A DNA stretch of 64,000 nucleotides. Origin: JAJPHW01 sp963799065 (GTDB lineage: Bacteria > Acidobacteriota > Terriglobia > Terriglobales > Acidobacteriaceae). The position numbers and the translations under genes are program-made. Shown here piece after piece: positions 44,447 through 53,197 of the stretch. Each line of letters begins with the position of its first letter. The stretch's first letter is position 1. The notes under the pieces were generated by a model, which worked only from the letters and a program-made list of their open reading frames with translations, was not told the DNA's origin and searched no databases. The stretch is from positions 1,860,001-1,924,000 of the forward strand of contig CAWCVJ010000001.1 of assembly GCA_963799065.1 (NCBI GenBank). The letters run 5' to 3'.

Positions 44447-44674
44447 AGCTTCGCCCTCTGAGTCCCATTGATGGATAACCCTTTTTCCAACATAAGCTGA
44501 ATTGAGAGCCACCACTTCAAAAGTGCGGCCTTGAATCAGGGGGAGGATTCTTGCAGTCGGGGTGAAATCTTCTTACCAAGGTGAATTTATATGCATGTGC
44601 AGACCGTTGCAAGAGGCACATCAGGTCAGTGCCACTTTTCTCCGTTTTGCGTGAGCCTATACACTCTATTCATA

Positions 44675-44703
44675 GAGAACATACCACTAGAGATTATGTT
44701 CTC
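44675..44703. promoter_or_regulatory. Inverted repeat with 9-bp arms
   Basis: GAGAACATA and TATGTTCTC are perfect reverse complements separated by 11 bases. It may be a dimeric regulator's operator or a hairpin in the leader of the polysaccharide transcript. Chance occurrence is unlikely but no factor can be named. Confidence 0.55.
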
Positions 44704-44908
44704 CTTCAACGTTACCAAAGTTCATGCTCGCTAGCCTACGGCCGACCCATGATCCGATTAAACCACACATAACCAAAGGATCATGTAAACGACTGATGAA
44801 CTTACCGTTAAACGTCGAATAATGAGAGTCCCTTGCGCTGCGAACTCGACCGTAGAAGTCTGAAATTTGGGAATAAATTACTTAGTCCATCCAACCGTGA
44901 TGACGGAG

Positions 44909-44926
44909 GTTGCAAAGGATTGCAAC
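44909..44926. promoter_or_regulatory. 18-bp dyad GTTGCAA-N4-TTGCAAC
   Basis: GTTGCAAAGGATTGCAAC is a perfect dyad with 7-bp arms and a 4-base spacer, 152 bp before the LuxR-type regulator ATG. A single half-site, GTTGCAA, recurs at 44606-44612 near the antiterminator gene. It is a candidate operator for the adjacent regulator; this link is inference. Confidence 0.55.
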
Positions 44927-45078
44927 ATTCCCTTTGCGAATCTCTGCATATTCTTATAAGTTTGTTGTGGAAGCGCCGACATTTCTAGCTAGTTTGCGTA
45001 ATGGACGCATTCAACCCTCTCTGCTAAGCGGTCGTCTACCGCGAACTCGAGACTGGAGTAGTTGTCCCCTCAAACTCT

Positions 45079-46110
45079 ATGGACACAACACCAAACTTGG
45101 ATCCGGTCGGTGGGCGCGATCTCATACGAGTGCTGGTGGCCGACAGCAGCAGGATTTATACCCAACTCCTGGCCGACGCCCTGCAACGCGACCCCCATCT
45201 CAACGTCGTTGCTTCACCCCAGCCGGAGGACACGGAAAGGTTCCTGCGGAAATCCAATATCCACGTCGCCGTCGTCAGCTCTCGTTTCGAAGGCGGTTCC
45301 CTGCGCGGACTCGATCTGCTTCGCCAATTCCGTCAGATATCGCCGCAATCGCGCCCAGTCGTGCTTCTAGATTCCCCCCATCGCGAAGCCACGGTCGGCG
45401 CTTTCAGGGCCGGAGCACGCGGCGTGTTCAGCCGCGACGAATCGCTCGATAGGCTCTGCGAGTGCGTTCGCCAGGTTCACTTGGGGAAGATCTGGGCCAG
45501 CGCCCAGCAAGTGTCCTACGCAATAGAAGCGTTGGCATCGGCACCGAACGTCCGCGCCGTGGACGCGAACGGCGTCGACCTGCTCTCCAAGCGCGAACTC
45601 GAGGTCGTTCGCAGCGTGTCGGAAGGTTTGACCAATAAAGAAATTGCCGAACGCCTCGAGTTAAGCCAGCACACCATCAAGAACTATCTCTTTCGCATCT
45701 TCGATAAACTCGGTGTTTCCAACCGAATGGAGCTTCTTTCATTTGCCGTCGCCAAGCCCGGCGAAGTCAACTACAAGAGCGAAAACAAAACCAAGCCCCT
45801 CGCAGCGGAGTTGCCTGGATACTCTTACGAATTACGCATGGCGGAAATCCACGCGGAGGGACGCGGCGTGACTCAGAATTTCTCCACCTCTTATATGTGG
45901 TATTTGCTGGCCGACCATTTCACCTCCATCCTCCGTGAACAAGTGGATGCTGGCAAAAGACGGCTGGCTGAATTCATGACTACGGAACAGATACTCGAAG
46001 CCCAACGCGCAGCCAAGGACAGGATCGTGGAGCAGGAGTCTAAAACGGGAAAGTCGAGGCTCGCTCATCCGATTCAACCAAATATCGAAGAACTACCGCT
46101 ATCTCGCTGA
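45079..46110 (+). CDS. LuxR/NarL-type regulator with degenerate receiver and SEL1-like tail
   Basis: A 343-residue regulator. Residues 15-135 have the receiver fold (LIRVLVADSSRIYTQLLADA), but the phosphoacceptor position reads VAVVSSRFEGG, with Ser in place of Asp, and the conserved Lys region reads GVFSRDES. Phosphorylation control is therefore unlikely. The LuxR helix-turn-helix (about 172-228) is intact: LSKRELEVVRSVSEGLTNKE and LSQHTIKNYLFRIFDKLGVS. The last 100 residues include AEIHAEGRGVTQNFSTSYMW, like one SEL1/TPR unit. It is divergent from the polysaccharide operon and a likely local regulator of it. Confidence 0.9.
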   Translation: MDTTPNLDPVGGRDLIRVLVADSSRIYTQLLADALQRDPHLNVVASPQPEDTERFLRKSNIHVAVVSSRFEGGSLRGLDLLRQFRQISPQSRPVVLLDSPHREATVGAFRAGARGVFSRDESLDRLCECVRQVHLGKIWASAQQVSYAIEALASAPNVRAVDANGVDLLSKRELEVVRSVSEGLTNKEIAERLELSQHTIKNYLFRIFDKLGVSNRMELLSFAVAKPGEVNYKSENKTKPLAAELPGYSYELRMAEIHAEGRGVTQNFSTSYMWYLLADHFTSILREQVDAGKRRLAEFMTTEQILEAQRAAKDRIVEQESKTGKSRLAHPIQPNIEELPLSR

Positions 46111-46136
46111 GCATATTACGCTAATAGCCAATAAGA

Positions 46137-47021
46137 CTAGGTTCGCCGCAAGGTAAAAAGAGTCACTTCTGGCGGACAATTTAAGCGCACCGGAACCCGG
46201 ATGGTGCCGATCCCAAAATTTGTGTACAACACCAACCCTCCCACCTGATACAAGCCTCTCGGATATTTCCTCGCCCCACCGGGTAGCCACGGAGCGCCGA
46301 TCCCCGGCAGCCACACTTGCCCGCCATGAGAGTGTCCCGACAATTGGGCATCGACAGGATGTCTCGCTGCAATATCGGCAAAATCGGGCTCATGTGCCAG
46401 CAAGATCACGGTCTCCGCGGAGGGCACATTGTTAAGACAGGCTGCAATGTCTGGCTTCCCCTCGATCATGTCATCCAGTCCCGCCAGCCAGATGCGCGCT
46501 CCATCCTTTTCGATTGGAACCGCCGTGTTCCGCAAAACCTTGATGTTCCGCCCCTCTAGCGCTGCGGTCACCGTGCGTGGATTCGTGGCGCCGTCGTGAT
46601 TGCCCAACACCGCGTACAAACCAAGATGTGAGTGCATTTCCGCGAGGCGCGCGGCACAGGGCACCGCCGATTCCGCCTCCTCATACTGATCGTGTAAATA
46701 ATCGGAAAAGGCAGAGTCGGTGACGAAGTCCCCGGTTAGCGCAATCAGGTCCGGCGAGTTCTCGTTCACCAGCTTGGTGGCTCGCGACATGGGTAGCGGC
46801 GACAACAGGTCGTTATAGTGAAAGTCGCTAAGCTGCGCGATTTTGAAACCGACAAAGGCTTCGGGCAATCGCGGGAGCTTTAAGTCGATTCGAACCAGGT
46901 GGGGATCATTCGGCTCAAAAACCGCTGACTGTCCGCCCACCATCAAGCTTCCAGCCGCGAGTGCCAGCCCGGAAGCTTTCAAAAACCTGCGCCGAGTTAT
47001 CTGCGGCAAGGGCGCATCCAA
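46137..47021 (-). CDS. Exported calcineurin-like metallophosphoesterase
   Basis: A 294-residue protein with a TAT signal (ITRRRFLKASGLALAAGSL), so it is exported folded. Metal-binding motifs in order: IAQLSDFHYNDL, IALTGDFVTDS, VLGNHDGATN, ILLAHEPD and LSGHSHGGQVWLPG. The set matches the YkuE/YaeI branch of membrane-associated phosphodiesterases, some of which act on lipid substrates. The frame starts at a TTG (47021); no better in-frame ATG was found close by. It faces the LuxR-type gene tail to tail, 26 bp apart. No functional link to neighbours is apparent. Confidence 0.9.
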   Translation of the reverse strand: MDAPLPQITRRRFLKASGLALAAGSLMVGGQSAVFEPNDPHLVRIDLKLPRLPEAFVGFKIAQLSDFHYNDLLSPLPMSRATKLVNENSPDLIALTGDFVTDSAFSDYLHDQYEEAESAVPCAARLAEMHSHLGLYAVLGNHDGATNPRTVTAALEGRNIKVLRNTAVPIEKDGARIWLAGLDDMIEGKPDIAACLNNVPSAETVILLAHEPDFADIAARHPVDAQLSGHSHGGQVWLPGIGAPWLPGGARKYPRGLYQVGGLVLYTNFGIGTIRVPVRLNCPPEVTLFTLRRT

Positions 47022-47141
47022 AAAACGTTCGATTGGATCATAGCTCGATTGTACAAAAGATAATTGAGTCCCGAACCAGTCCTCTCACCGATGCAGGGCT
47101 GGCACTATGGCACACTAGCTGTAAGGGGCATCTGACCACCG

Positions 47142-47978
47142 TTGAACGTTCTTGAATTCACCGCACTCGTCTTCGTAGGCTCTCTGGCCGCCGGATTTCT
47201 TGGTTCTCTCACTGGCCTCGGGGGCGGCGTTGTACTCGTTCCTTTGCTGACGATCTTCTTTAAAGTCGACATCCGCTACGCCATCGGAGCTTCGCTGGTC
47301 AGTGTGATCGCGACTTCGTCGGGCGCGGCCGCGGCTTACGTCCGGGAAGGCTTTTCCAACATTCGTATCGGCATGTTTCTAGAGATTGCCACCACGGTCG
47401 GCGCTCTCACCGGAGCTTTTCTCGCCGCCATCATTCCTTTGAAAGCGATTACCGTCATCTTCGGCGTGGTATTGGTTTACTCTGCCTATCTCTCGCGCAG
47501 ACCTCGCAGCAAAGAATCGCGCGAGATGCCCCCCGACGCGCTCGCCACCAAACTCAACCTGAATGGCAGTTTCCCTGACGCGGATGGCCCGCGCAGCTAT
47601 AACGTGCAGAACGTACCGACCGGATTCAGCCTCATGTTCGGCGCGGGCGCGCTCTCCGGGCTACTCGGCATCGGATCTGGCGCGGTCAAAGTTCTGGCCA
47701 TGGATCAAGCCATGAAGATTCCTTTTAAGGTTTCTACCACGACGAGCAACTTCATGATTGGCGTGACCGCGGCGGCCAGCGCCGGAGTCTATCTTAGTCG
47801 CGGCTACATCGATCCCGGACTGGCGATGCCGGTCATGCTCGGTGTCCTGCTGGGATCGATGCTGGGTGCAACCATTCTGGTCAAAACCGAAACGAAAGTC
47901 CTGCGCGTAGTCTTCAGTCTCGTAATTGTCGTCTTAGGCTTGCAGATGATCTACAAGGGAATCTTTGGACACTTTTAA
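47142..47978 (+). CDS. TauE/SafE-family membrane transporter
   Basis: A 278-residue inner-membrane protein with about eight helices. The two family repeats are visible as LGSLTGLGGGVVLVPLLTIF near 20 and LSGLLGIGSGAVKVLAMDQA near 173. TauE/SafE proteins export or import small organosulfur or sulfite anions, but substrates vary. The start is a TTG at 47142 with AAGGGG 14 bases upstream. The DUF1634 protein gene follows after 45 bp, a recurrent pairing. No sulfur-metabolism genes are nearby. Confidence 0.9.
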   Translation: MNVLEFTALVFVGSLAAGFLGSLTGLGGGVVLVPLLTIFFKVDIRYAIGASLVSVIATSSGAAAAYVREGFSNIRIGMFLEIATTVGALTGAFLAAIIPLKAITVIFGVVLVYSAYLSRRPRSKESREMPPDALATKLNLNGSFPDADGPRSYNVQNVPTGFSLMFGAGALSGLLGIGSGAVKVLAMDQAMKIPFKVSTTTSNFMIGVTAAASAGVYLSRGYIDPGLAMPVMLGVLLGSMLGATILVKTETKVLRVVFSLVIVVLGLQMIYKGIFGHF

Positions 47979-48023
47979 CACTGGTGCAGGTCCGAGCCTT
48001 CGATCGGAATAAAAAACTAACGG

Positions 48024-48440
48024 ATGCCAATGACTACAAACACAACGCCGGAAAATCAAGCGGGCAAAGCCATGACCGATGAACACATGGAATCGATCAT
48101 CGGGATGGTGTTGCGCGTCGGAGTTACGGCGTCTGCCCTTTTCGTTCTTTTCGGGGGGGGAGTTTACCTAATTCGACACGGGCTCGCACCCGCCGACTAC
48201 CACACTTTTCATGGTGAGCCGGCCGACTACTCTAAGCCTTCCGGCATTTTGCACTCCGTGCTGACATTCCACGGTCGCGGCATTATTCAACTTGGACTCA
48301 TCCTGCTCATCGCCACGCCAGTCGTGCGCGTGGCATTTTCCATCTGGGCGTTTCTGGCCGAGCGTGACCGCCTTTATGCCGCATTCACCCTGTTCGTGCT
48401 CGCCATCCTCGTATACAGTTTGTTTGGCAACCCCTTCTAG
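48024..48440 (+). CDS. DUF1634 membrane protein
   Basis: A 138-residue protein with three membrane helices: VLRVGVTASALFVLFGGGVY (about 29-50), IIQLGLILLIATPVVRVAFS (about 87-107) and LYAAFTLFVLAILVYSLFG (about 117-135). SILHSVLTFHG-type sequence near 75 is typical of DUF1634. These proteins are usually encoded beside TauE/SafE transporters and probably form part of the same transporter; the exact role is not known. The ATG at 48024 is taken; a second Met lies two codons on. Confidence 0.85.
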   Translation: MPMTTNTTPENQAGKAMTDEHMESIIGMVLRVGVTASALFVLFGGGVYLIRHGLAPADYHTFHGEPADYSKPSGILHSVLTFHGRGIIQLGLILLIATPVVRVAFSIWAFLAERDRLYAAFTLFVLAILVYSLFGNPF

Positions 48441-48482
48441 CAGCCAAACTCCGCTCATATAAAATCATCGAAGGAAAAAATC

Positions 48483-49904
48483 ATGCCTACGCAAATCAAG
48501 TTTGGCACTTCGGGTTGGCGCGCAATCGTCGCCGAGGAATTCACGTTCGCCAATGTGCGCCGCGCTGCCTCGGGCATTGCACGCTATGTCGCGGCCCAGA
48601 ATCCGTCGAACCCCCGCGTGATCGTGGGACGCGACTCGCGCTTTCTTGGCGAGACTTTCTGTGCAATCGCAGCCGACTCCCTGGCCGCACACGGCGTAAC
48701 GCCATTACTTATCGCCGATCCCGCGCCGACTCCCGCGATTTCCTTTGCCATCACCCACGAAAAGGCCGACGGATCGATCAACATTACGGCGTCGCATAAC
48801 CCGCCGGAGTACAACGGCATTAAATTCTCGACTCCCGACGGTGCGCCTGCCCTGCCCGAAGTTACTCATGCGGTCGAAACGGAGATCGCCGCTTTCGATG
48901 AAGCATCATCGCTGGGAAGTCAAAATGCAAATCAAAAAAAAGCCCCTTCGGTGCCGCTCGATCCCCGGGAAGTTTATCTCGCCCGCTTGCGCCAGACCAT
49001 CGACTTCGCCTGCATAAAGAGAGCTGGACTGCGGGTTGCCTTCGATCCCTTTTGGGGCGCGGGGCGCGGCTACTCCGATTCCCTGCTCCGTGAGGCTGGC
49101 GTCGCCGTCGAGACGGTACATGACTATCGCGACGTCCTTTTCGGCGGCCACGCGCCTGAACCTGACGGTGAACTGCTGGACACGCTACGGGAAAAGATGC
49201 GCGCCACGAAAGCCCACATTGGCATTGCGACCGATGGCGACGCCGACCGTTTCGGCGTCGTCGACGACGATGGCACGTTCTTCCAGCCTAACTTCATCAT
49301 CGCCCTGCTGTTCGATTACTTGGTGGAGAGCCGTGGCTGGAAGAATGGCGTCGCTAAGTCCGTAGCCACCACCAATTTGGTCAACGCGATTGCCAAGTTC
49401 TACAAAATCGAGTTGCATGAGACTCCCGTCGGGTTCAAGTATATTGGCGAGTTGATCAAAGAAGACAAGATCGTCATCGGCGGCGAAGAAAGTGCGGGAT
49501 TGTCCATTCGCCATCACGTCGCCGAAAAAGACGGCATCCTCGCCGGACTGCTCTGCTGCGAGATGGTTGCTCGTCGCGGCAAGTCACTCGCCCGCCAACT
49601 TGAGGACTTATTTGCTAAAGTTGGTTCCCTTTACCCGCAACGAGACAACTTCCGCTTGACGCCGGAGGTCAAAGCCAAGTTGACTGAGAAGTTAGCCCCC
49701 ACTAACGATCCCAGAGAATTCGCGGGATGGAAGGTCCGCGAGGTGGTAAGGAAAGACGGGCTCAAGTTGCTCTTCGACGACGGCTCGTGGGTTTGCTATC
49801 GCCTTTCGGGCACCGAGCCAGTGGTACGCGTCTACACTGAGGCTTGTTCGCAGGCGGGGTTGAAGAAGTTGCGTGAGGCCGCAAAACAGTGGATTTTCGA
49901 TTGA
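48483..49904 (+). CDS. Phosphoglucomutase/phosphomannomutase family enzyme
   Basis: A 473-residue alpha-D-phosphohexomutase. Hallmarks: IKFGTSGWRAIVAEEF near 4, NITASHNPPEYNGIKFS near 97 with the phosphoserine in TASHNPP, IATDGDADRFGVVDDDG near 238 as the metal loop, GGEESAGLSIRHHVAEKDG for sugar binding, and CYRLSGTEPVVRVYTEA for phosphate binding. It interconverts hexose 1- and 6-phosphates (glucose or mannose, perhaps glucosamine) and could feed the nucleotide-sugar pools for the polysaccharide. AAGGAAAAAA upstream is the ribosome site. It overlaps the FtsB-like gene by 16 bp. Confidence 0.95.
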   Translation: MPTQIKFGTSGWRAIVAEEFTFANVRRAASGIARYVAAQNPSNPRVIVGRDSRFLGETFCAIAADSLAAHGVTPLLIADPAPTPAISFAITHEKADGSINITASHNPPEYNGIKFSTPDGAPALPEVTHAVETEIAAFDEASSLGSQNANQKKAPSVPLDPREVYLARLRQTIDFACIKRAGLRVAFDPFWGAGRGYSDSLLREAGVAVETVHDYRDVLFGGHAPEPDGELLDTLREKMRATKAHIGIATDGDADRFGVVDDDGTFFQPNFIIALLFDYLVESRGWKNGVAKSVATTNLVNAIAKFYKIELHETPVGFKYIGELIKEDKIVIGGEESAGLSIRHHVAEKDGILAGLLCCEMVARRGKSLARQLEDLFAKVGSLYPQRDNFRLTPEVKAKLTEKLAPTNDPREFAGWKVREVVRKDGLKLLFDDGSWVCYRLSGTEPVVRVYTEACSQAGLKKLREAAKQWIFD

Positions 49905-50371
49905 ACATAAGCAAGCCAACTAGTCCCGGACCGCAAGCCGTTCGCGATCCGCAGGAAGGTCTGCGCCGGCTCATCGATCGCGCCCCTGAAGCCGAACAAT
50001 TCGCGGAACAAACGATCGACCGATTGCGTCCCGGCCTGAACTGGCTGCATCGCTTCCGTCGCCGCCTCGCCACTGGAGCGGTCGCCGCGATCAGCGCATG
50101 GCTCTTCGTTCACGTCATGTTTGGCGCCAATGGCATGGTGGTTTACCGCCAAAAGAAAGCCGAATATCTCGCGCTGCAAAAAGAAATTGGCGGACTGCAA
50201 AAAGAGAGCGACCATCGTGCCTCTGACATCGAAGCTTTGAAGTCGGATCCCAAGACGATCGTCAAGGAAGCGCGCGAGCACCTCGGCTACACCAAACCGG
50301 GAGAATACGTTTTCGTTCAGCCGCAAGCCCCGCCACCCCCGCCCCCAAAGAACATTTCCGTTCTGAAATAA
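49889..50371 (+). CDS. FtsB/DivIC-like septum formation initiator protein
   Basis: A 160-residue bitopic membrane protein. A basic cytoplasmic part (1-60) leads to one helix (LATGAVAAISAWLFVHVMFG, about 60-80), then a short coiled coil (YRQKKAEYLALQKEIGGLQK, about 86-118) and the family tail KSDPKTIVKEAREHLGYTKP with YVF. FtsB-like proteins join FtsL and FtsQ in the division complex. The end is proline-rich. GTG 49889 is the longest start; a TTG at 49901 overlapping the mutase stop (TTGA) is equally plausible. It is translationally coupled to the phosphohexomutase gene. Confidence 0.87.
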   Translation: MDFRLNISKPTSPGPQAVRDPQEGLRRLIDRAPEAEQFAEQTIDRLRPGLNWLHRFRRRLATGAVAAISAWLFVHVMFGANGMVVYRQKKAEYLALQKEIGGLQKESDHRASDIEALKSDPKTIVKEAREHLGYTKPGEYVFVQPQAPPPPPPKNISVLK

Positions 50372-50551
50372 CCGCTTTCCTAAAACCTTTCAGACACAAT
50401 TCCCGTTTTGGGAATCGGTCGCTCCTCCAAGAAAAATTAACAATCCCGCGCTGCTCTTTGGGTGTAGAATTCGCCGAAGTATTGCAGTAAGAATCTGACG
50501 CCAGGGGGTCTTAACCATGAACACTTCAAACAAAATGTAAAGGAGCGCAGT

Positions 50552-51709
50552 ATGGCATTCGAGAGAATTTCTTCCGTTCGCATCACTCCAGACAATACCA
50601 CCGTCCTGAAAAATCTGGGACTTCTTCAAGATCTCGCCGGAACTTGGCGGGGCAGCGGCTTCAACCTCATCGCTCGACCCGACTTCGAAGGCAAGGCCAA
50701 TCTCTACCTTCAACTCAATCAAACCCACGAGTCGTTGCAGATCGAACCCATCGGATCCTCGATCCCCAATCGCGGTTTCGGACAGAACGATATCGAACTC
50801 TTCGGCTTGACTTATCTTCAAAAGATTAGCGACGCCAACCATGGCGGCGCTCTTCACATTGAGCCTGGCATTTGGATCACTCAACCCGCCACAACCTATC
50901 CCCCGGAGACTGTGCCCGCTCCGGCTCAACTGATCGCCCGCATGGGCACCATTCCACATGGCAACTCGCTCCTGGCGCAAGGTGTAGCCCAGCCGTTCAC
51001 TGGCACTCCGGTGTTGTCATCGTCGGCGTCCCAATATGCGTTTTCGTTGTTCCCTTCCTTCAACAGCACGCCCTTCGCGACCTTGCCGACCGCGCCGCCG
51101 ATCGTCAATGCTGCAGGCTCCTCGGAAAAACTGAGCGCCCCAGTGCCGCCTCCGTTCTCACAGTACGATCTCAGCATTCCGGAATCCGCCGCGAACCCAA
51201 GAACGCCCTTCGGTACCACGGAGCCGCCCCTGCCTGCGGCCATCCACGGCGTCCCCATGCAGGATGTGGTCAACGATCCCATCAAACTGCTGCAAGCCGT
51301 GATTGCGCAACAAGTCGATAAAGGCCACACCTTCGAAGGCGTGGTACTCAATATCGCAACCCAGGCGCAGATTACATTTTTTACACAACCCAACCAGAAC
51401 AAGCCCGGATCACCGACCGTAGTCGTCAACCCGACCAACGGCGCGGGTGGCATCGAGAATATTCTGTTTCTCACCGGAGAACCGGTGGCACCCACCCCGC
51501 CTCAGGTGGGGCCGAATGCCGAGACTGCTCTGGTCTATGCAACTTTCTGGATTGAGAAGGTCAAACACAAAGACCATCCCACGTTCATGCAGTTGCAGTA
51601 TGTCCAGATGGTGATCCTCGACTTCGAGATTTTCCTGGCGCTTCCCAAAGAAGTGAACCTGGGATGGCCTCATATCTCAGTCGCAACCTTGCGGAAGAGT
51701 TTCAACTAA
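50552..51709 (+). CDS. Conserved protein with nitrobindin/lipocalin-like start, function unknown
   Basis: A 385-residue cytoplasmic protein with no signal peptide. GLLQDLAGTWRGSGFNLIAR near 22 resembles the GTWxGxG opening of nitrobindin- and FABP-like heme or lipid binders, and several later strands (YATFWIEKVKHKDHPTFMQL near 325, HISVATLRKSFN at the end) suggest a barrel, with a long Pro/Ser-rich insert between (about 145-235). I recall related proteins being labelled heme-binding, but no ligand residues can be shown here. AAAGGAG lies 7 bases before the ATG. A strong terminator follows. Confidence 0.75.
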   Translation: MAFERISSVRITPDNTTVLKNLGLLQDLAGTWRGSGFNLIARPDFEGKANLYLQLNQTHESLQIEPIGSSIPNRGFGQNDIELFGLTYLQKISDANHGGALHIEPGIWITQPATTYPPETVPAPAQLIARMGTIPHGNSLLAQGVAQPFTGTPVLSSSASQYAFSLFPSFNSTPFATLPTAPPIVNAAGSSEKLSAPVPPPFSQYDLSIPESAANPRTPFGTTEPPLPAAIHGVPMQDVVNDPIKLLQAVIAQQVDKGHTFEGVVLNIATQAQITFFTQPNQNKPGSPTVVVNPTNGAGGIENILFLTGEPVAPTPPQVGPNAETALVYATFWIEKVKHKDHPTFMQLQYVQMVILDFEIFLALPKEVNLGWPHISVATLRKSFN

Positions 51710-51730
51710 CCTCGAAATAGTTGCCATCAC

Positions 51731-51762
51731 GGTAGTGTCCACAATCGGACACTACCTTTTTT
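51731..51762 (+). terminator. Rho-independent terminator
   Basis: GGTAGTGTCC and GGACACTACC form a perfect 10-bp stem with a 6-base loop, followed by six T residues. It lies 22 bp after the stop of the gene at 50552-51709 and should end that transcript. Confidence 0.93.
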
Positions 51763-51987
51763 AACCCCGCCGCTTCGAGCGCTTGAGGTTTGAGCTTTGA
51801 AAGGTCGTGGCTTCCGCCGGGCCGTAGTGCGTCTCTAAGGAATCGAGAGATTAGGCGCTGGCCATACGTTGGCGGACGTCCTAGGATTTTGGCTGCGAAC
51901 ATCGGCGATTCGGTGGTGTGCTATATTCCGCATATCGGCACAAAATAAAATCGCGGCTCCGGCCGCTGAAAATCAGGAGTTCCGCAT

Positions 51988-52311
51988 ATGAAGAAAATCA
52001 TTGTCGCCACGTTCGCTCTGTTCTCGCTCGCTCTCATGATGACGATCACCGCCAGCGCCGCGTCCACTACGGTCAACGGCTGGGTCAGCGACAGCCAATG
52101 TGGCGTGAAAGGCGCTTCCGCCGAACACGCCGCCTGCACCAAGAAATGTTTAGGCAAGGGAGCGAAAGTCGTAGTCGTCACCGACGGCGATCAGAAAGTC
52201 CTCAACGTCGATAATCCGGACGCCCTTAAAGGTCACGAAGGCCATCACATCGCCGTAACCGGAACCGTCACCGGCGACACCATTCACGTCGACAGCGCCA
52301 AGATGCTGTAA
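51988..52311 (+). CDS. Small secreted protein, unknown function
   Basis: A 107-residue protein with a clear signal peptide (MKKIIVATFALFSLALMMTI, cleavage after ASA near 25). The mature part is about 80 residues with four Cys-containing or charged turns (GWVSDSQCGVKGAS, CTKKCLGKGAKVV) and ends in short beta strands (GHHIAVTGTVTGDTIHVDS), which suggests a small OB-like barrel. I recall similar proteins in Acidobacteriota, but no function. The Cys pair near 36-55 may form disulfides. It is a single gene between two terminators, with AGGAG upstream. Confidence 0.8.
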   Translation: MKKIIVATFALFSLALMMTITASAASTTVNGWVSDSQCGVKGASAEHAACTKKCLGKGAKVVVVTDGDQKVLNVDNPDALKGHEGHHIAVTGTVTGDTIHVDSAKML

Positions 52312-52333
52312 GGTATTGTGATTAACAAATAAG

Positions 52334-52361
52334 AACGGGCGGCCCTATAAGGCCGCCCGTT
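52334..52361. terminator. Bidirectional hairpin terminator between convergent genes
   Basis: AACGGGCGGCC and GGCCGCCCGTT form a perfect 11-bp stem with a 6-base loop. The T-run on the plus side is interrupted (TTTCAGTTT). It sits 22 bp after the small secreted protein gene and 62 bp from the end of thiG on the other strand. Confidence 0.8.
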
Positions 52362-52423
52362 TCAGTTTCACGACATACCTTTAGATTTTCCGCTGTGCGT
52401 TCTGTGTTTAAGTTCTTTGCGCG

Positions 52424-53197
52424 TTACCGCACCACGCCCTCCACCGGAGAACTCGCCGTCGCATAGAGCTTCTTCGGCATGCGGCCTGCAAGATAGGCCT
52501 GGCGTCCGGCGATGACGGCGTGTCGCATCGCTTCCGCCATTCGCACAGGCTCTTGCGCAGCGGAGATGGCGGTATTCATGAGGACAGCATCCGCGCCCAG
52601 CTCCATCGCAGTCGCCGCATCGGACGCCGTCCCCACCCCGGCATCGACGATCAGCGGAACACTGGTGATCATCTCGCGCAGAATTCGCAGGTTCGCGGCG
52701 TTCTGAATTCCCAACCCGCTGCCGATCGGAGCGCCCAGCGGCATAATCGCCGCCGCGCCCGCGTCCAGCAACCGCTTAGCGAAGACGATGTCGTCGGAGG
52801 TATAGGGCAGCACGGTGAACCCTTCTTTTACCAAGACTCGCGTCGCCTCGACGGTCGCCTGTACGTCGGGATAGAGCGTCGCTTGATCGCCAATGACCTC
52901 AATCTTGACCCAATCGGAGATGCCGACCTCGCGTCCCAGACGCGCCGCCCGGATGGCCTCGTCGGCGGTGTAGCATCCCGCAGTATTGGGCAGAAGAAAA
53001 TACTTCTTGGGATCGATGTAATCGAGAAGCGACTCAGAGCTGCGGTCCAGATTCACGCGCCGAACAGCGACCGTCACCATCTCCGCTCCGCTGGCCTCGA
53101 GCGCACGCGCCGTTTCTTGAAACGACCGATACTTCCCGGTTCCGACAATCAGCCGCGACTTAAATTTACGGTCCGCAATTATTAACGCGTCATTCAT
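52424..53197 (-). CDS. thiG: Thiazole synthase
   Basis: A 257-residue TIM-barrel enzyme that makes the thiazole phosphate of thiamine from deoxyxylulose phosphate, dehydroglycine and ThiS thiocarboxylate. LIADRKFKSRLIVGTGKYRS near 6 is the family start; VTVAVRRVNL holds the conserved strand, WVKIEVIGD carries the Schiff-base Lys, and PLIVDAGVGTASDAATAMEL with GADAVLMNTAI the phosphate-binding end. The frame runs to 53341, but the ATG at 53197 matches the ThiG start and length. No other thi gene is adjacent and no TPP riboswitch was found in the 235-bp upstream region. Confidence 0.95.
   Translation of the reverse strand: MNDALIIADRKFKSRLIVGTGKYRSFQETARALEASGAEMVTVAVRRVNLDRSSESLLDYIDPKKYFLLPNTAGCYTADEAIRAARLGREVGISDWVKIEVIGDQATLYPDVQATVEATRVLVKEGFTVLPYTSDDIVFAKRLLDAGAAAIMPLGAPIGSGLGIQNAANLRILREMITSVPLIVDAGVGTASDAATAMELGADAVLMNTAISAAQEPVRMAEAMRHAVIAGRQAYLAGRMPKKLYATASSPVEGVVR

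Larger units (their letters stand above)
44447..45078. promoter_or_regulatory. Divergent control region between polysaccharide operon and LuxR-type regulator
   Basis: This 632-bp stretch separates the antiterminator gene (minus) from the regulator gene (plus) and has no convincing coding frame. It is more AT-rich than its flanks and holds two perfect inverted repeats (44675-44703 and 44909-44926) and a further copy of the half-site GTTGCAA at 44606-44612. It must hold the promoters of both units, but no convincing -35/-10 pair or sigma54 site could be picked by eye. Confidence 0.7.

Noticed and set aside
44600..44660. Possible sigma54 promoter (TGGCAC on the minus strand)
   Set aside because: A TGGCAC box is present but no TTGC(A/T) lies at the required 5-base spacing.
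50399..50415. Hairpin ATTCCC/GGGAAT after the FtsB-like gene
   Set aside because: Only a 6-bp AT-containing stem and no T-run, so not called a terminator.
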